Assembly (NCBI GenBank): GCA_032622095.1
Contig: CP136066.1
Coordinates: 62,838,609-62,902,608, forward strand
DNA from: Siphonodentalium dalli
Lineage: Eukaryota > Mollusca > Scaphopoda > Gadilida > Siphonodentaliidae
DNA: 64,000 nt
Direction: 5' to 3'
Shown: positions 10,260-22,140 of the stretch, one piece after another
Position numbering within the stretch: position 1 is the first letter of the stretch
Layout: each line of letters opens with the position of its first letter
Position numbers and translations under genes: made by a program
Notes under the pieces: model-generated
The model's database searches: none
What the model saw: only the letters and a program-made list of their open reading frames with translations
What the model was told of the DNA's origin: nothing

Positions 10260-12175
10260 GACGACCTTGACGGCATCTAATAAAACGAAAACCATTTTAA
10301 GAACTGACAACGTGTACGGGAAAATTTATCACAAAATCAATTAATGGGGAATGATAAAGCAGGATATCACAAAATAATCCCTGTGTCTTGTTCCAGATTA
10401 TCCTATAAACATTCTGGAACACATTAGCCCACAGTTGTACCGCTGATGGCTCCGATAGCTGACGATTTATAAACTAAATTGACAGCTCCAAATTTTTTTC
10501 GTTCTCGTCAAACCGGAAGCTGCGAAACTTTGATAGCTAGCAAGATAGGGAAAAATGGTGAAACATATATATTGCGATTGGTGGAATCGGCTATATGCTT
10601 CTTCGCACGGTGGAAGAGCAGGGGTCGTCGGGATTGGCTCAGTAAAGTGCTGGGTTGCTAGATGATCAAAGATTCATATATGTGAGAAAACAGGTTACGT
10701 CTATGAAATATACGATTAAACTATTTGTAACCGTTTAATGATTATGTGGGTAAAAATTATAATTCAATTCTTGACGTGACCGACGTATCAAAATAGGTTT
10801 TTGGGCGACATACAATTCATGTATTCGAGAATCGGCAAAAGATTGCTCAGTTTAGTGAAAAATTACACATATATGCATATCTAGTCACACAATGTGTTTG
10901 AAATACGTGATATAAAAGACAAGTGTGTCTGTAACTCTTTGAGGGGTTAGGGGGCCACTCGTTCCTTCCGAGAATCCCGGGTTAGCTCCCCCAAACACTC
11001 TCTATAATCTGTAAATCTGTCACGATTCTCGCGCGACTAAAACTATATCACCCTCATGTTCTAGTGCGCTCAAACTATATCACCCTCATGTTCTAGTGCG
11101 CTCAAATTTTGACCATATCATGCGGTACGTTTCAGGCCAGTCGGCGGGACAAGACGACCGGAGATAATAACGTGTTTCACAAACGTTATCCATATTTTCA
11201 CTGATATAATGCGTTAGAAAACACCAAAGCCAAATTCCGGACAATCTCAGCGCACCGTTTGCCGGATTTCTTTGTATCGTTTTCAGCGGTGCAGCGGTGA
11301 CGATATTTTCCTGCATGACATGTTTGTCACAAAGTCATTTTGACGGGCAATCCCCTAGTATTCTTATAAAATCGTTAACGACGAAGAATCATGTGCATTA
11401 TTTCGAGTGCCCGGTGAGTACAGCTGTGATGTGTTCAATACAACGGGAAGTTATCTCAGTTGAGAGACTCAGTTGTCGGCTATGGTGATTCGGTGTTGGA
11501 ACGTTCCAAATCGGAGAATTTGTGACATGTATACTCAATGTCGTATATTAGTATTGGTATCAATGATTCATATGAACAGCCAATTGCACGGCATGCAACA
11601 TAAAAGAGCGTCCCGTGTTAGTTTATGGCTGATGTGGTATAAATAAACAGCGTTTGTTTAAATTCTGTGCGAAATTGGAAAATGGCTGTGACCATGAACA
11701 AAAGTATGTTTTAGAGCATATGAAGCATGTATGTCAATATTTAGTGTATTTGTCAACCTATCATATACCTCCTTCCATTTACATATAACAAATTTGGAAG
11801 CTCGAATTCGCCATGTCCGTTTAAACAGACAGGGTGTATACGTACCGACAAATGACATTTAATCTTCCTAATATGATTCTAGAATAAATCATTACATTAC
11901 AACTATATACGACATCCGGCGACGGCATGCATTTATCAATTCCGAATACTTGATATTTATGTATGTTTTTAATGAAATTACGATGATCCCGTAGATGCTA
12001 TAGTTTTGTACTTTGAGTTCAATCTCCCAAGGCATTGAAAACAAATATACGACGTCTGCCGTACCAACAATTTACTGTCGAGTTCAGCTGCTATATATCA
12101 ACGAAGTAAAAGATCCCATGTCCGATCTGACACCAGAAAACCAACATCTACGTTTTCTATACCAGTAAATAATTA
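10260..12175. other. No gene recognised
   Basis: AT-rich unique DNA. A 31-bp direct duplication sits at about 11039-11103 (core AACTATATCACCCTCATGTT). Open frames here are short and show no domain. Confidence 0.5.
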
Positions 12176-14120
12176 GATCCGACCCATGAACCCATTAATA
12201 TAGGAGGGTCTGAGATCCGACCAATGAACTCATTAATATAGGAGGGTGTGAGATCGGACCCATGAGTCCGTTAATATATGAGGGTGTGAGATCGGAGCCA
12301 TGAACCCATTAATATAGGAGGGTGTTAGATCGGACCAATGAACCCATTAATATAGGAGTGTGATATCGGACCCATGAGTCCATTAATATAGGAGGGTGTG
12401 AGATCGGTCCCATGACCCATTAATATAGGAGGGTGTGATATCGGACCCATGAACCCATTAATATAGGAGGGTGTTATATCGGACCCATGAACCCATTGAT
12501 ATAGGAGGGTGTGAGATCGGACCCATGGACCCATTAATATAGGGGGTGTGAGATCGGACCCATGAACCCATTAATATAGGAGGGTGTGAGTTCGGACCCA
12601 TGGACCCATTAATATAGGAGGGTGTGAGATCGGACCCATGAACCCATTAATATAGGAGGGTGTGACATCGGACCCATGAACCCATTAATATAGGAGGGTG
12701 TGAGATCGGTCCCATGGACCCATTAATATAGGAGGGTGTTAGATCGGACCCATGAATCCATTAATATAGGAAGGTGTGACATCGGACCCATTAATATAGG
12801 AGGGTGTGATATCGGACCCATGAACCCATTAATATAGGAGGGTGTTATATCGGACCCATGAACTCATTGATATATGAGGGTGTGAGATCGGACCCATGGA
12901 CCCATTAATATAGGGGGTGTGAGATCGGACCCATGAACCCATTAATATAGGAGGGTGTGAGTTCGGACCCATGGACCCATTAATATAGGAGGGTGTGAGA
13001 TCGGACCCATGAACCCATTAATATAGGAGGGTGTGACATCGGACCCATGAACCCATTAATATAGGAGGGTGTGAGATCGGTCCCATGGACCCATTAATAT
13101 AGGAGGGTGTTAGATCGGACCCATGAATCCATTAATATAGGAAGGTGTGACATCGGACCCATTAATATAGGAGGGTGTGAGATCGGACCCATGAACCCAT
13201 TAATATAGGAGGGTGTGAGATCGGACCCATGAACCCATTAATATAGGAGGGTGTGAGATCGGACCCATTTATATAGGAGGGTGTGAGATCGGACCCATGA
13301 ACCCATTAATATAGGAGGGTGTGAGATCGGACCCATGAACCCATTAATATAGGTGGGTGTGACATCGGACCCATGAACCCATTAATATAGGAGGGTGTGA
13401 GATCGGACCCATGGACCCATTAATATAGGAGGGTGTGAGATCGGACACATGAACCCATTAATATAGGAGGGTGTGAGATCGGACCCATGAACCCATTAAT
13501 ATAGGAGGGTGTGAGATCGGACCCATGAACCCATTAATATAGGTGGGTGTGACATCGGACCCATGAACCCATTAATATTGGAGGGTGTGAGATCGGACCC
13601 ATGGACCCATTAATATAGGGGGTGTGAGATCGGACCCATGAACCCATTAATATAGGAGGGTGTGAGATCGGACCCATGGACCCATTAATATAGGAGGGTG
13701 TGAGATCGGACCCATGAACCCATTAATATAGGAGGGTGTGAGATCTGACCCATGAACCCATTAATATAGGAGGGTGTGACATCGGACCCATGAACCCATT
13801 AATATAGGAGGGTGTGAGATCGGACCCATGAATCCATTAATATAGGAGGGTGTTAGATCGGACCCATGAATCCATTAATATAGGAGGGTGTGACATCGGA
13901 CCCATGAACCCATTAATATAGGAGGGTGTGAGATCGGACCCATGAACCCATTAATATAGGAGGGTGTGAGATCGGACCCATGAACCCATTAATATAGGAG
14001 GGTGTGAGATCGGACCCATGAACCCATTAATATAGGTGGGTGTGACATCGGACCCATGAACCCATTAATATAGGAGGGTGTGAGATCGGACCCATGAACC
14101 CATTAATATAGGAGGGTGTG
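12176..14120. repeat. 38-bp satellite array (about 50 copies)
   Basis: Consensus core CCCATTAATATAGGAGGGTG preceded by GAGATCGGACCCATGAAC; the unit is 38 bp with occasional short units. Variants (GACATC, TTATATC, CATGGACC, a shortened GGGGGTGTG) recur in the same order about 367 bp apart: 12430-12795 resembles 12800-13165, so there is a higher-order repeat. Every unit carries an ATTAAT core. The array ends abruptly at 14120 in unique DNA. Confidence 0.97.
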
Positions 14121-14297
14121 ATGGCAGTGTATCGACTTTCAAAAAAGGGCGTTTAAACTCGTTTTGAATATTTGTCGTCCATGCTTACGTTGCCCGACAG
14201 CGGTAGATAATAAAGAGCGTCCTCAATTATCAGATATTGCGATGACTGTGTCATACGAATGATGTTACGTTGCGTTAGGTTTCCAGAACAATTGCCA

Positions 14298-14478
14298 TCG
14301 TTATCAGTACTGACACACGCCATCTGTGTTCCACCTCATACATCGTTATCAGTACTGACACACGCCATCTGTGTTCCACCTCATACATCGTTATCAGTAC
14401 TGACACACGCCATCTGTGTTCCACCTCATACATCGTTATCAGTACTGACACACGCCATCTGTGTTCCACCTTATACCT
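14298..14478. repeat. 45-bp minisatellite, four copies
   Basis: The unit starts ATCGTTATCAGTACTGACAC and ends with TTCCACCTCATAC. Copies are nearly identical. Because 45 is a multiple of three, a plus-strand frame (14259-14480) stays open and repeats a 15-residue unit (SLSVLTHAICVPPHT). No upstream or downstream gene supports it as coding. Confidence 0.95.
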
Positions 14479-14556
14479 GACATTGACTTTTAATGGAATT
14501 TTGCTATCGGGCAACGACAGTATACATTATGCTGCCGTGCACTATTCGTGTGAATA

Positions 14557-14757
14557 TACAGTAATGCCCTAAATAATCGACTCCTTAACCACAGCAGAAT
14601 TACGGGTAATTTTTCAGGATTTAGTCGGAAATATGGCTTGTTGCCATTCAGTGAGAGCTTTCCGATGAATGACAACAAGCCATATTTCCGACTAAATCCT
14701 GAAAAATTACCCATAATTATGCTGTGATAATTATTGATTATTTAGAGCATTACTGTA
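14557..14757. mobile_element. Palindromic mariner-like MITE, copy 1
   Basis: Ends are TACAGTAATGC and GCATTACTGTA with TA at both borders, as in Tc1/mariner MITEs. Almost the whole element is an inverted repeat: AATTACGGGTAATTTTTCAG pairs with CTGAAAAATTACCCATAATT, and GGATTTAGTCGGAAATATGG with its complement. The arms differ slightly near the ends, so it is old. A second copy lies at 26416-26631. Confidence 0.85.
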
Positions 14758-14759
14758 CA

Positions 14760-16930
14760 TGCGCATCTTTATTAGTTCATGCCATGAATATATCCATAGC
14801 TACGCCTGGGTTTTTTTATGTTGTCACATGGACGTTTATAACATTGAAAAAAAACCAGTGCAGATAACATATTTCTTATTTTAATACCTGTTCCTTAATT
14901 ATGTATATCACTGTAGGTGAAGGTCCCAACTCGAAATTGCACGTTTTAGGGAACCTTGTGAGTAATTTTACTTTGCAAATAATGGAATTTATCCCGGGTA
15001 ATTAATTCAATGTTTATTTCTAAATCGACTCACAAAACACATACAATATCGGGCTGGGACCACCACATACTGTGGGGTAGATTATTGAGGGACGAATACT
15101 AACAAAGAAATATATTCCATGCCTTGTTTGTTCAATGTTATAAAGTTCTCTGTCAGAACATCAGCAAGTTCCCTGGTGGAATACGATCTCTACGGGCCTT
15201 GCTAGCATAGCCGAACGGACCCCCAAATTTTGAAAGACCCCCCCCCCCCCCCCCAAATTTCGAAAGCTCAAAATTAGGAACATTTTCGGGCAAATTGGAG
15301 ATATATTCGGGCAAATTGAATGGTATTTCAGGAGGAAATTATGGCAAATTACAGTATTTTTCACATTTCTGCCAGAATTATACATATTTAAGGTTAATTT
15401 GGTAATATGTATGTGTATATACAGGGTATATTCTACAAAAACTTACAACCATGAATATATCATATATAACAAAAATCTAGGCCCCCTCATAAATTTGGTG
15501 GATCGTACGGCTATGGTAGCTAGAGTAGAGATTCATGGCATCTACATCTTTATATGACATCTAATTGAATCACAATTTAATAGCTTTTCCATATTTGTAT
15601 AGCATAAACAATTAGAATGGACCTCAGAGAGCGATATAATAAAAGACGTCGTTTTGTTCCCTCAAATTACCCACGTCAAATGATGAAGGCTTACATTACT
15701 ATAAAATCATTTATCGAAATTGAATCTGCAAACTTGATCAACGTCGACCGCTTTATTATGAGGTTTACTTGATGACTAAGTCACTGGTTTGCGTCTATAA
15801 TGAAAAGAGGCGATCACGTAAATGCGATAAATTGATAGTATTGAAGACCTCCATTATGAGCATAACACTTACATAGATGTAGATTAGAAGGCAGCACTAC
15901 ATTATTGTATACAGACCGGTCCTATCGGGCATACGAACTCACGCTGAGGTCAGCTGCTGAGGTGGCTATTTTTTTGCAGAAATCTAAATTCTTCCCTGCT
16001 AAGAGTACAAAAGTCTTGATGCACCAGCCTGTTCTCGTGATAATACACACAATACGGGTTTATTTTATAATTACGCCAGATAGCTCATATTGACATGATT
16101 TGAAACTCAAACACGCTCTATATGGCCATAAACTCTGGTTATTAAAACAGCCCTATATACACTGTGGAGGATATGCTCGAAATCTCATTCCGTCCGAGCA
16201 AAATTCCGATTCCGAGCGGTATAAGTTCCGATTCCGCGAACGTTTTGCTCGATTTTCCACGACCATGTTTACTAATTGGTGTATATCGAGTGAGCAACTC
16301 ATGGGATGACATATTCAAATGTTAGGATTTGTTTCAAAGGTATTCTTCTCTTCACTTACTTATTCTTTAGTCACATATATATCACGCTGAACTAAACTAC
16401 AAGGGTTGCTCACTAAAATCCACACACACAGAAGAAAAGTATGGTGTACAAATGTGAATTTCGAAGGGAAAAAGATCATGTTTTGTAGAACAAATTGCTT
16501 ACGTGTATCCGCAAACAACTCATCGTTACTTTAAAAGTACAGTTGATCAAAATACGGGATTTTAGCATGACATGTTGCCTTAAAAGTAACTCCAACATTC
16601 GTTCCGATTCTGTTTTCGGAGTGTTCCGATTCACGACACGCACATTTTCAGCGTTCCGATTCCTGACATGGATAAATGTTTTAATACCGCAATCCAGTTA
16701 ATTGCTTCATTTTACTGGCTCCACGGCGGTTCTACATGATTGTAAATTGTCCTATAATGATTACCTAAGTAGAACGAATTAGTAAATTATTCTACAACAA
16801 ATCTACAACGTCACTGGTGTTGATTTTGATACGATGTTTTTTGTTTTTTTCCTATAATATCTTGAGGTACTTTATTAAAAATGTACATGTATATGGGAAG
16901 TCAAATCAACATTTATAAATAATTGAGCGT
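14760..16930. other. No gene recognised; scattered repeat fragments
   Basis: Contains a run of 16 C at about 15239-15254 flanked by CAAATTT(T/C)GAAAG words, a dispersed repeat at 15877-16012 (also at 25202-25345), and a segment at about 16150-16280 (CTCGAAATCTCATTCCGTCC) that recurs inverted at about 22880-23000. No credible gene. Confidence 0.5.
15877..16012 (+). repeat. Dispersed repeat R2, copy 1
   Basis: Shares ATTAGAAGGCAGCACTACAT, TATACAGACCGGTCCT, GGGCATACGAACTCACGCTG and TTCTTCCCTGCTAAGAGTA in the same order with 25202-25345. The second copy carries an extra TCCACCCT stretch. No ORF. Confidence 0.8.
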
Positions 16931-17045
16931 GAAGGTACTCAATCCGATTCGATGGTCACCATATCATCAGATTCCAACAACAACAACAACAATGTTTTTT
17001 AAATGCTGCTTCAGTTATCAGAATCGATTAATTGCCCAAAAATAG

Positions 17046-17200
17046 TCCAGGCGCTTGGTGTTGAAAAACACAACAATTGTGCAAAAGGTGATACAAGCAT
17101 GAAACTTGGCATATGGGGTCCTTATACACTACTGATAATTTTCAGATATGGAGGCATTCACGGCAGGTCCACCCTTTGCAACGGTTGCTAGGGAACTTCC
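17046..17200 (+). repeat. Left TIR of the inner transposon
   Basis: Pairs with 21125-21276 in inverted orientation at roughly 80% by eye. Shared blocks are AGTCCAGGCGCTTGGTGT, ACAATTGTGCAAAAGGTGAT, ATTTTCAGATATGGAGGCAT and AACGGTTGCTAGG. Confidence 0.85.
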
Positions 17201-17890
17201 CGATATAGCATAAATGCACATGTTGCTGATATTGTGACAGTTTTAACCAATTAAACTATGTCATGAGGTGAACAATTATAATAATTGTTGTTGTTGTTCA
17301 TATGGATCTGACAGGAAAATTAACATATTTCTTACTTACAGGGGTGGCAACGGACATACCCAAAATCGAGAAATATAGATATGACTGATATTATGGCAGT
17401 TTTAACAAATTAAACAACACCATGTATGTTATTATGGTAAAACAATTATAATAGTTGTTGTTAGTGTGGACCTGACTGAAACAATTCCCATATTTCTTAC
17501 TTACAGGGGGTGGTAACGGTTGCTAGGGACATTATTCAAAATCGAAGTAATGCACATATGACTAATATTATGACATTTAAAAAAAAATTATGCACCATGT
17601 AGCATTTTTATTGTGAAAGCAATTTAAATAGTTGACTTGAGAATTACCACATTTCTTACTTACAGGAGTGATAACGGTTGCTAGGGACATACCCGAAAAC
17701 TAAAAATGTACATATGACTGATATTATGGCAATTTCAACAAACTAAACTGCACAATTTAGCATTTTGTTGATGAAAACAATTATAGTAGTTGTTGTTAGG
17801 TTGGGTATGGCTGTAAAATTAGTATATTTCATACTTACATCGGCGGTAACAGTTGCTAAGGACATACCCGCCATTGAAAAATATTCCATT
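17200..17890. repeat. Left subterminal repeats, about 170 bp, four copies
   Basis: The order TATGACTGATATTATGGCA, TTTTAACAAATTAAAC, AACAATTATAATAGTTGTTG, ATATTTCTTACTTACAGGGG, GGTAACGGTTGCTAGGGACA recurs about every 160-180 bp. The same boxes appear inverted at 20850-21125 beside the other TIR. Such subterminal arrays usually bind transposase. Confidence 0.85.
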
Positions 17891-18369
17891 AGTATGATAT
17901 TCTGGCAATTTAACTGACATGACTGTTTTGCTTATTTTGGCAAACATTGCATAACTAAAGGTCGATGGGGTGGTCTGATGGAAATATAAATACCTTTAAG
18001 ATTTAAAATTGGAGTTGATAGTTTTGCTAGGGAACAGCATGTCACCGAAAACGAGTTGATTGACCTGACAGGATATTCAGTTATTCAGCTTATTCTTCAT
18101 CAGTGTGACATATAATGGAATAGGATTCATTTTTGCCATAAATCGACTGATGTGATGTATTATAATGAGTAACAGGACAAGCATTAACAATTGATCCATG
18201 TTTATATCGGGAATGTTTAGAGATTGTCACACACTTTGATACCACGAGATAAGATCCAAGTAACGCATAGTTAGGAATGATTATTTTTTTGTCAATGAAA
18301 ACATTGGGAAATTCCACAAATTGAACTCAATATACTGTTCGGTTATTTAATGTCCGAGACAGTCACTTA

Positions 18370-20690
18370 GTTCTCGCAACCAGCTATGCAAGTGCAGAGC
18401 TGTGTTCATCTCATATCCATCCGAGAGCACACACAGTCAGAACATAGCTTCCGGTATCTGCACTTGGTCAGCTCGGGCAACTCTTCATTCGCTGTTGTTT
18501 GTTGTGTCCAAATGGGCTCCAATTTTTCTGGGTTTGTCCAACCCCAACCGCTAGGAGAAGGAAGCCTTCGGTTTCTCTCAGTAGGATATCCCAATGGAAG
18601 CCAGACTGGAGGGCTGAACACAACACGTATTGATTCAGTGCATCCCGTGTCGGTGGGAGTGATGATAGAGGTCTTCCTTTCCGCGATGCACTCATCGTGT
18701 CATACAGCAGGACAACAAATCTCTCTAGTGTCGAGAATACTCCATCAATATCGTGTGGGTCACAATGTAGTGTCTTAAAGGCATCAGTGAACTCTTCGTT
18801 GTTACTATCCCAGATTTTCCATGCTGTTTTCTTTCCAATATGTGCGAAATGGGAAACTTTGTCACACCCAGTAAAAGCATGAAATCCAGGCAGTGCCAGT
18901 GATCTTTCCGGACCAAGACTTTTAACTATATCACGTACCGCTATATACCGAAAGTCTTTAACTACACCAAAAGCCACCCATACCTCGAAGTCTCCCAACG
19001 TTTGCACAACCGAACAAGCCTATACAACTACATCCGTATCAACAGTCCTTATCAACTGTTTAGTATATCCTCTATCAATGAATCTGCCACATGCACCATG
19101 ATTCTGGAATCGGCCTCTTCATGGTTGCATGGAGCCAGACCATTTACATCTCTGATCGGATTACATAATACTCGATCGCCCAATGCAACAACAAGTTCCC
19201 TATCACCAATGGCTGCAATTAACTGGTTTGTCAAAAAATCGAACAACTCTTCCTTGTTCTCTGATGAGCGTAGAAATTGCTGCCAATTCTTGGGGATGGG
19301 GCTTGTTAACTCCACTTTCCCTCTTTGAACAGACCCGATGGTTGATCTGCGCTCCCTTGTTTGTTTTTTTCAGGCTGTTACCAAGGTAAGAGTCCCATAC
19401 AATCTCGACACGACATGCTTGTTCATATTGTGATATGATGTATGGTATGAACACTTTAATGGCATATTGTCGGAAGTTCTTGCATTATCTTGGTTGAAGT
19501 ATGTTGACAAGTGCGGCACCGTCAATTGTCGTAACATCAGTTGTTGGTTTGTCATCTGCAAATATTTCTATTCTTTCTTCCAAACAAAGCAGGAGATGTG
19601 ATTTCCTCCCAAATCTCAAAGTACCATCTGATGAAAGGGATGGTGGAAACGAATGGTGCTCGTGTTCAAAGAACCGATCAGACTTTCCCTCTCTCGATTG
19701 GCATGCTATGTATAGTTTAGAAAATAGAGACACCTCTGATTTAAGTGATAACACAGTCGATTTATCAGTGTTGACTTTCGGTTTGGCGGTCGAGTGAACA
19801 AAAATATTTACATTATTCCGACTGATGATGTCTGAGAGTGGCTTGGAAGCGGTCTGTATCCGCTCCTTCATAAATGTGTTATACTGCACACGGCATTTAG
19901 TGGGTAACTCAGACCGGCACTCCACACTTGATTCTGGCATTATTTCTCTCGAATGCAGCCTTATCAACTTTCTGTTAGATTCACATAATGGATTTCCAAA
20001 AGAGTCAATGACATCTGTCAATTTTTTTTACTTGTTTCGAGAAGTTATTTTGTTGAGATGGTGTCTGCTCATGATGACTAAATTTCATTCCCCCTTTTGT
20101 TGTAATCGCTACCGATTCCTCAAATTCTGAGATAACTCTAACAATTTCAGGACAGGTTACAGCCCATTTGGAAAGGGCATCTGATTCTTGGGTTAGACCG
20201 ATTAAACCTCCGTAATATTTTGCTGCAATGAATTTCCCATCGTTGAAACTCTTTGGCTACAGATGGCTGAGTTATTTCTAAATTCCTCATGTCTCGAATA
20301 TGGACTGGCATCCAACGAGCATAATTTGTATGATTGAGACAAAAAAACATGGCTTAAGCTGTTGCAGGCTGCTAACATAGAGCTGTAAATCGCCCATACG
20401 TAAAGACCGAACAAAAGTCAAGGCAAGTAGTTCTAATTCCAATTTGGTGATCCAAAAGTCTAATTGTGGACTTTCCTTCCTTCGCCGGGAACACCAGTCC
20501 TGAATCGTCAGCGCTATGTCATCAGTATTATCTTCAAGATAACTAGCATATGCTATGTTCAGAAGATCATATAGTGCACATGATGTCACTTGGTGGGCAT
20601 GTCTTGTTCTCTTTATGTGTGAAGCGACAATGAAAGATTCAGCAACACCAGAAGTGGCAAGTGATTGCAAATTCTCATCCATCGACATTC
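18370..20690 (-). pseudogene. Broken EEAD / DTDV / HAFTGCD-family protein (XPG/PIN-like nuclease)
   Basis: Minus-strand pieces run in protein order: about 20688-20290 (N-terminal part, ending RSLRMGDLQLYVSSLQQLKP), 20350-20150 (NHTNYARWMPVHIRDMRNLE), 20021-19490 (LFSKLYIACQSREG, then TIDGAALVNIL), 19454-19205, 19315-19052 (NHEEADSRIMVHVADS), a DTDVVV box near 19030 followed by a stop, 19007-18468 (LPGFHAFTGCDKVSHF, TAWKIW, LERFVVLLYD) and a Cys-rich tail near 18440. At least four frameshifts or stops break it. The EEAD and TGCD boxes resemble the acidic XPG-I and GCDY motifs of FEN1/XPG nucleases, so a nuclease role is an inference. The family is highly multiplied in invertebrate genomes. An intact copy would be about 770 residues or more; the N terminus may be missing. 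Confidence 0.75.
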
Positions 20691-20849
20691 TATGATATAT
20701 TGTGTATATGAGAGAGTTATGTTACTAATTACCAGCATTTCAGAGCTATATATATATACTTTTTCAAAGGGTGTGTCTTACCTTCGCAACCACTACTACA
20801 CACATAAGAACTATATTTTGCTATATTGTGGTCATTATAACAAAACAGC

Positions 20850-21125
20850 AATTATTAATGATTTGTTCACCATAGATATGCTACATGAGTCAGTTTAGTT
20901 GGTTAAACTTGTCATAATATTCAGTCATATGAGCATTTCTTCGATGCTGGGTATGTCCCTAGCAACCGTTGCTACCAACATAAATACTAAATTGTGCTAT
21001 ATTCTAGTCACGCTTACCAAAACAACAACTATTATGGATTTGTTGACCATAGATTTTCTACATGAGTCAGTACATTCGTTAAAATTGTCATAATATCAGC
21101 GATATGTGAATTTCTTCAATGCCGG
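20850..21125. repeat. Right subterminal repeats (inverted)
   Basis: Two units with TTGTTNACCATAGAT, TACATGAGTCAGT, TTGTCATAATAT and a CTAGCAACCGTTGCTA box. They are oriented opposite to the array beside the left TIR. Confidence 0.75.
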
Positions 21126-21276
21126 GTAGTTGCCTAGCAACCGTTGCTAAGGAAGGTCATGTCGCGAATGCCTCCATATCTGAAAATTGTAGGTAGGGCG
21201 TGAGGAACATATGTGCCAAATTTCATACTTGTATCACCTTTTGCACAATTGTTACACCAAGCGCCTGGACTATAGA
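21125..21276 (-). repeat. Right TIR of the inner transposon
   Basis: Inverted partner of 17046-17200. It contains a perfect X-box-like sequence, GTTGCCTAGCAAC at 21129-21141, which the left TIR has only in mutated form (GTTCCCTAGCAAC on the minus strand). Confidence 0.85.
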
Positions 21277-21514
21277 ATACAATTGCCAAATACCTCTTAT
21301 TTATCAACATTTTGTTCAATGAAATTTTCCCGGTTTGTCAATTATTTGACACAAAAAGCCACTTTATTTTCAAATATAATAGATTTCAAAAGTCAATATT
21401 TGATCACTCTGAATTTTGATGGGTGGGTTCCTCGACACGAATCAAATATTTTTGACCACCGAAGCCTAGAAAATAGTAATTGTACGAGCGTTAATTCCGA
21501 CTATGCACCTTTAA

Positions 21515-22140
21515 GCACAACAAGGAATCTCTAATTGCGCTTAAGCACAATAGGGGGAGATCTAATTGCGCTTAAGCGAATATTTTATTGCGTTTAAGCT
21601 CAATAAGGCATATCTTATTGATATTATAAGCACAAAAAGGAATCTCCAATAAAAGCGCAATAAGGAATATTATTATTGCGCTTAAGTGCAATAAGAGCTT
21701 ATTGGGCTTAAGTGGAAGTCAAAATCTTCCTTAATACGCTTAAGCACAATTAGCCACATTGCATAAACACTAATTCAAATGGTGTAGTACATAGTGCAAT
21801 GGGTGGAGTTTATTTGTGACCTGCTGACTGTTCACGCGTAGGCCAATTCGGATTCTACTATTTGCACAGAGGGGTGATCTCATGATGGAGATATTAATTG
21901 CGTTTAAGCGCAATAAGAATGAGCCAGATATGTAATTGCGCTTAGGTGAAATAAGAAATGTCTTATTTCGCTTAAGCGCAACAGGGAGTCCACAATCGCG
22001 CTTATGCGCAATACGGACAATTCTAATTGAGCTTAAGCACAATAAGAGAAGATATTATTGTGCTAATAAGATCAATAAGGAATATCTAATTTCGTTTAAG
22101 CGCGATACGGAATATTCTTATTGCACTTAAGTGCAATTCC
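21515..22140. repeat. Array of palindromes, ATTGCGCTTAAGCGCAAT type
   Basis: About 18 imperfect copies of an 18-bp self-complementary word centred on CTTAAG, spaced 30-40 bp apart and joined by AAGGAATATCTAATT-like linkers. A non-repetitive insert lies at about 21765-21890. The array starts directly at the TTAA that ends copy B. No gene. Confidence 0.85.

Larger units (their letters stand above)
17046..21276 (-). mobile_element. Inner DNA transposon with long TIRs carrying an XPG/PIN-like gene
   Basis: Left end TAGTCCAGGCGCTTGGTGTT (from 17046) is matched by the inverted right end ACACCAAGCGCCTGGACTA (ending about 21275). The inverted repeat continues about 150 bp inward: GTGCAAAAGGTGATACAAG, TTTTCAGATATGGAGGCATT and a GCAACGGTTGCTAGG box. 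Inside both TIRs are subterminal tandem repeats in opposite orientation. The only coding material is the minus-strand gene at 18370-20690. No DDE transposase was recognised. Academ transposons are known, from memory, to encode an XPG nuclease and to start 5'-YR; this element's TA start fits, but no helicase/transposase part is present. Confidence 0.75.
16933..21510 (+). mobile_element. TTAA-family element, copy B, split by a nested transposon
   Basis: The left end AGGTACTCAATCCGATTC and the right end CTATGCACCT, followed by TTAA at 21511-21514, match the ends of copies A and C. The left flank reads GTGA instead of TTAA. About 110 bp of MITE sequence on the left (to the TTGCCCAAAA block) and about 230 bp on the right (from TTATTTATCAACATTTTGTT) flank a 4.2-kb insert with its own TIRs. 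An alternative is that this is the large parent of the MITE, but the interruption falls inside sequence continuous in A and C. Confidence 0.7.

Noticed and set aside
12176-14120. CRISPR-like array of regular repeats
   Set aside because: There are no unique spacers; units are contiguous 38-bp satellite copies and the context is a eukaryotic genome.
14259-14480. Repeat-protein gene with 15-residue units
   Set aside because: Explained by a 45-bp minisatellite whose length is a multiple of three; both strands stay open.
18386-18778. 130-codon plus-strand frame
   Set aside because: Antisense to the XPG/PIN-like pseudogene, whose motifs are clearly on the minus strand.
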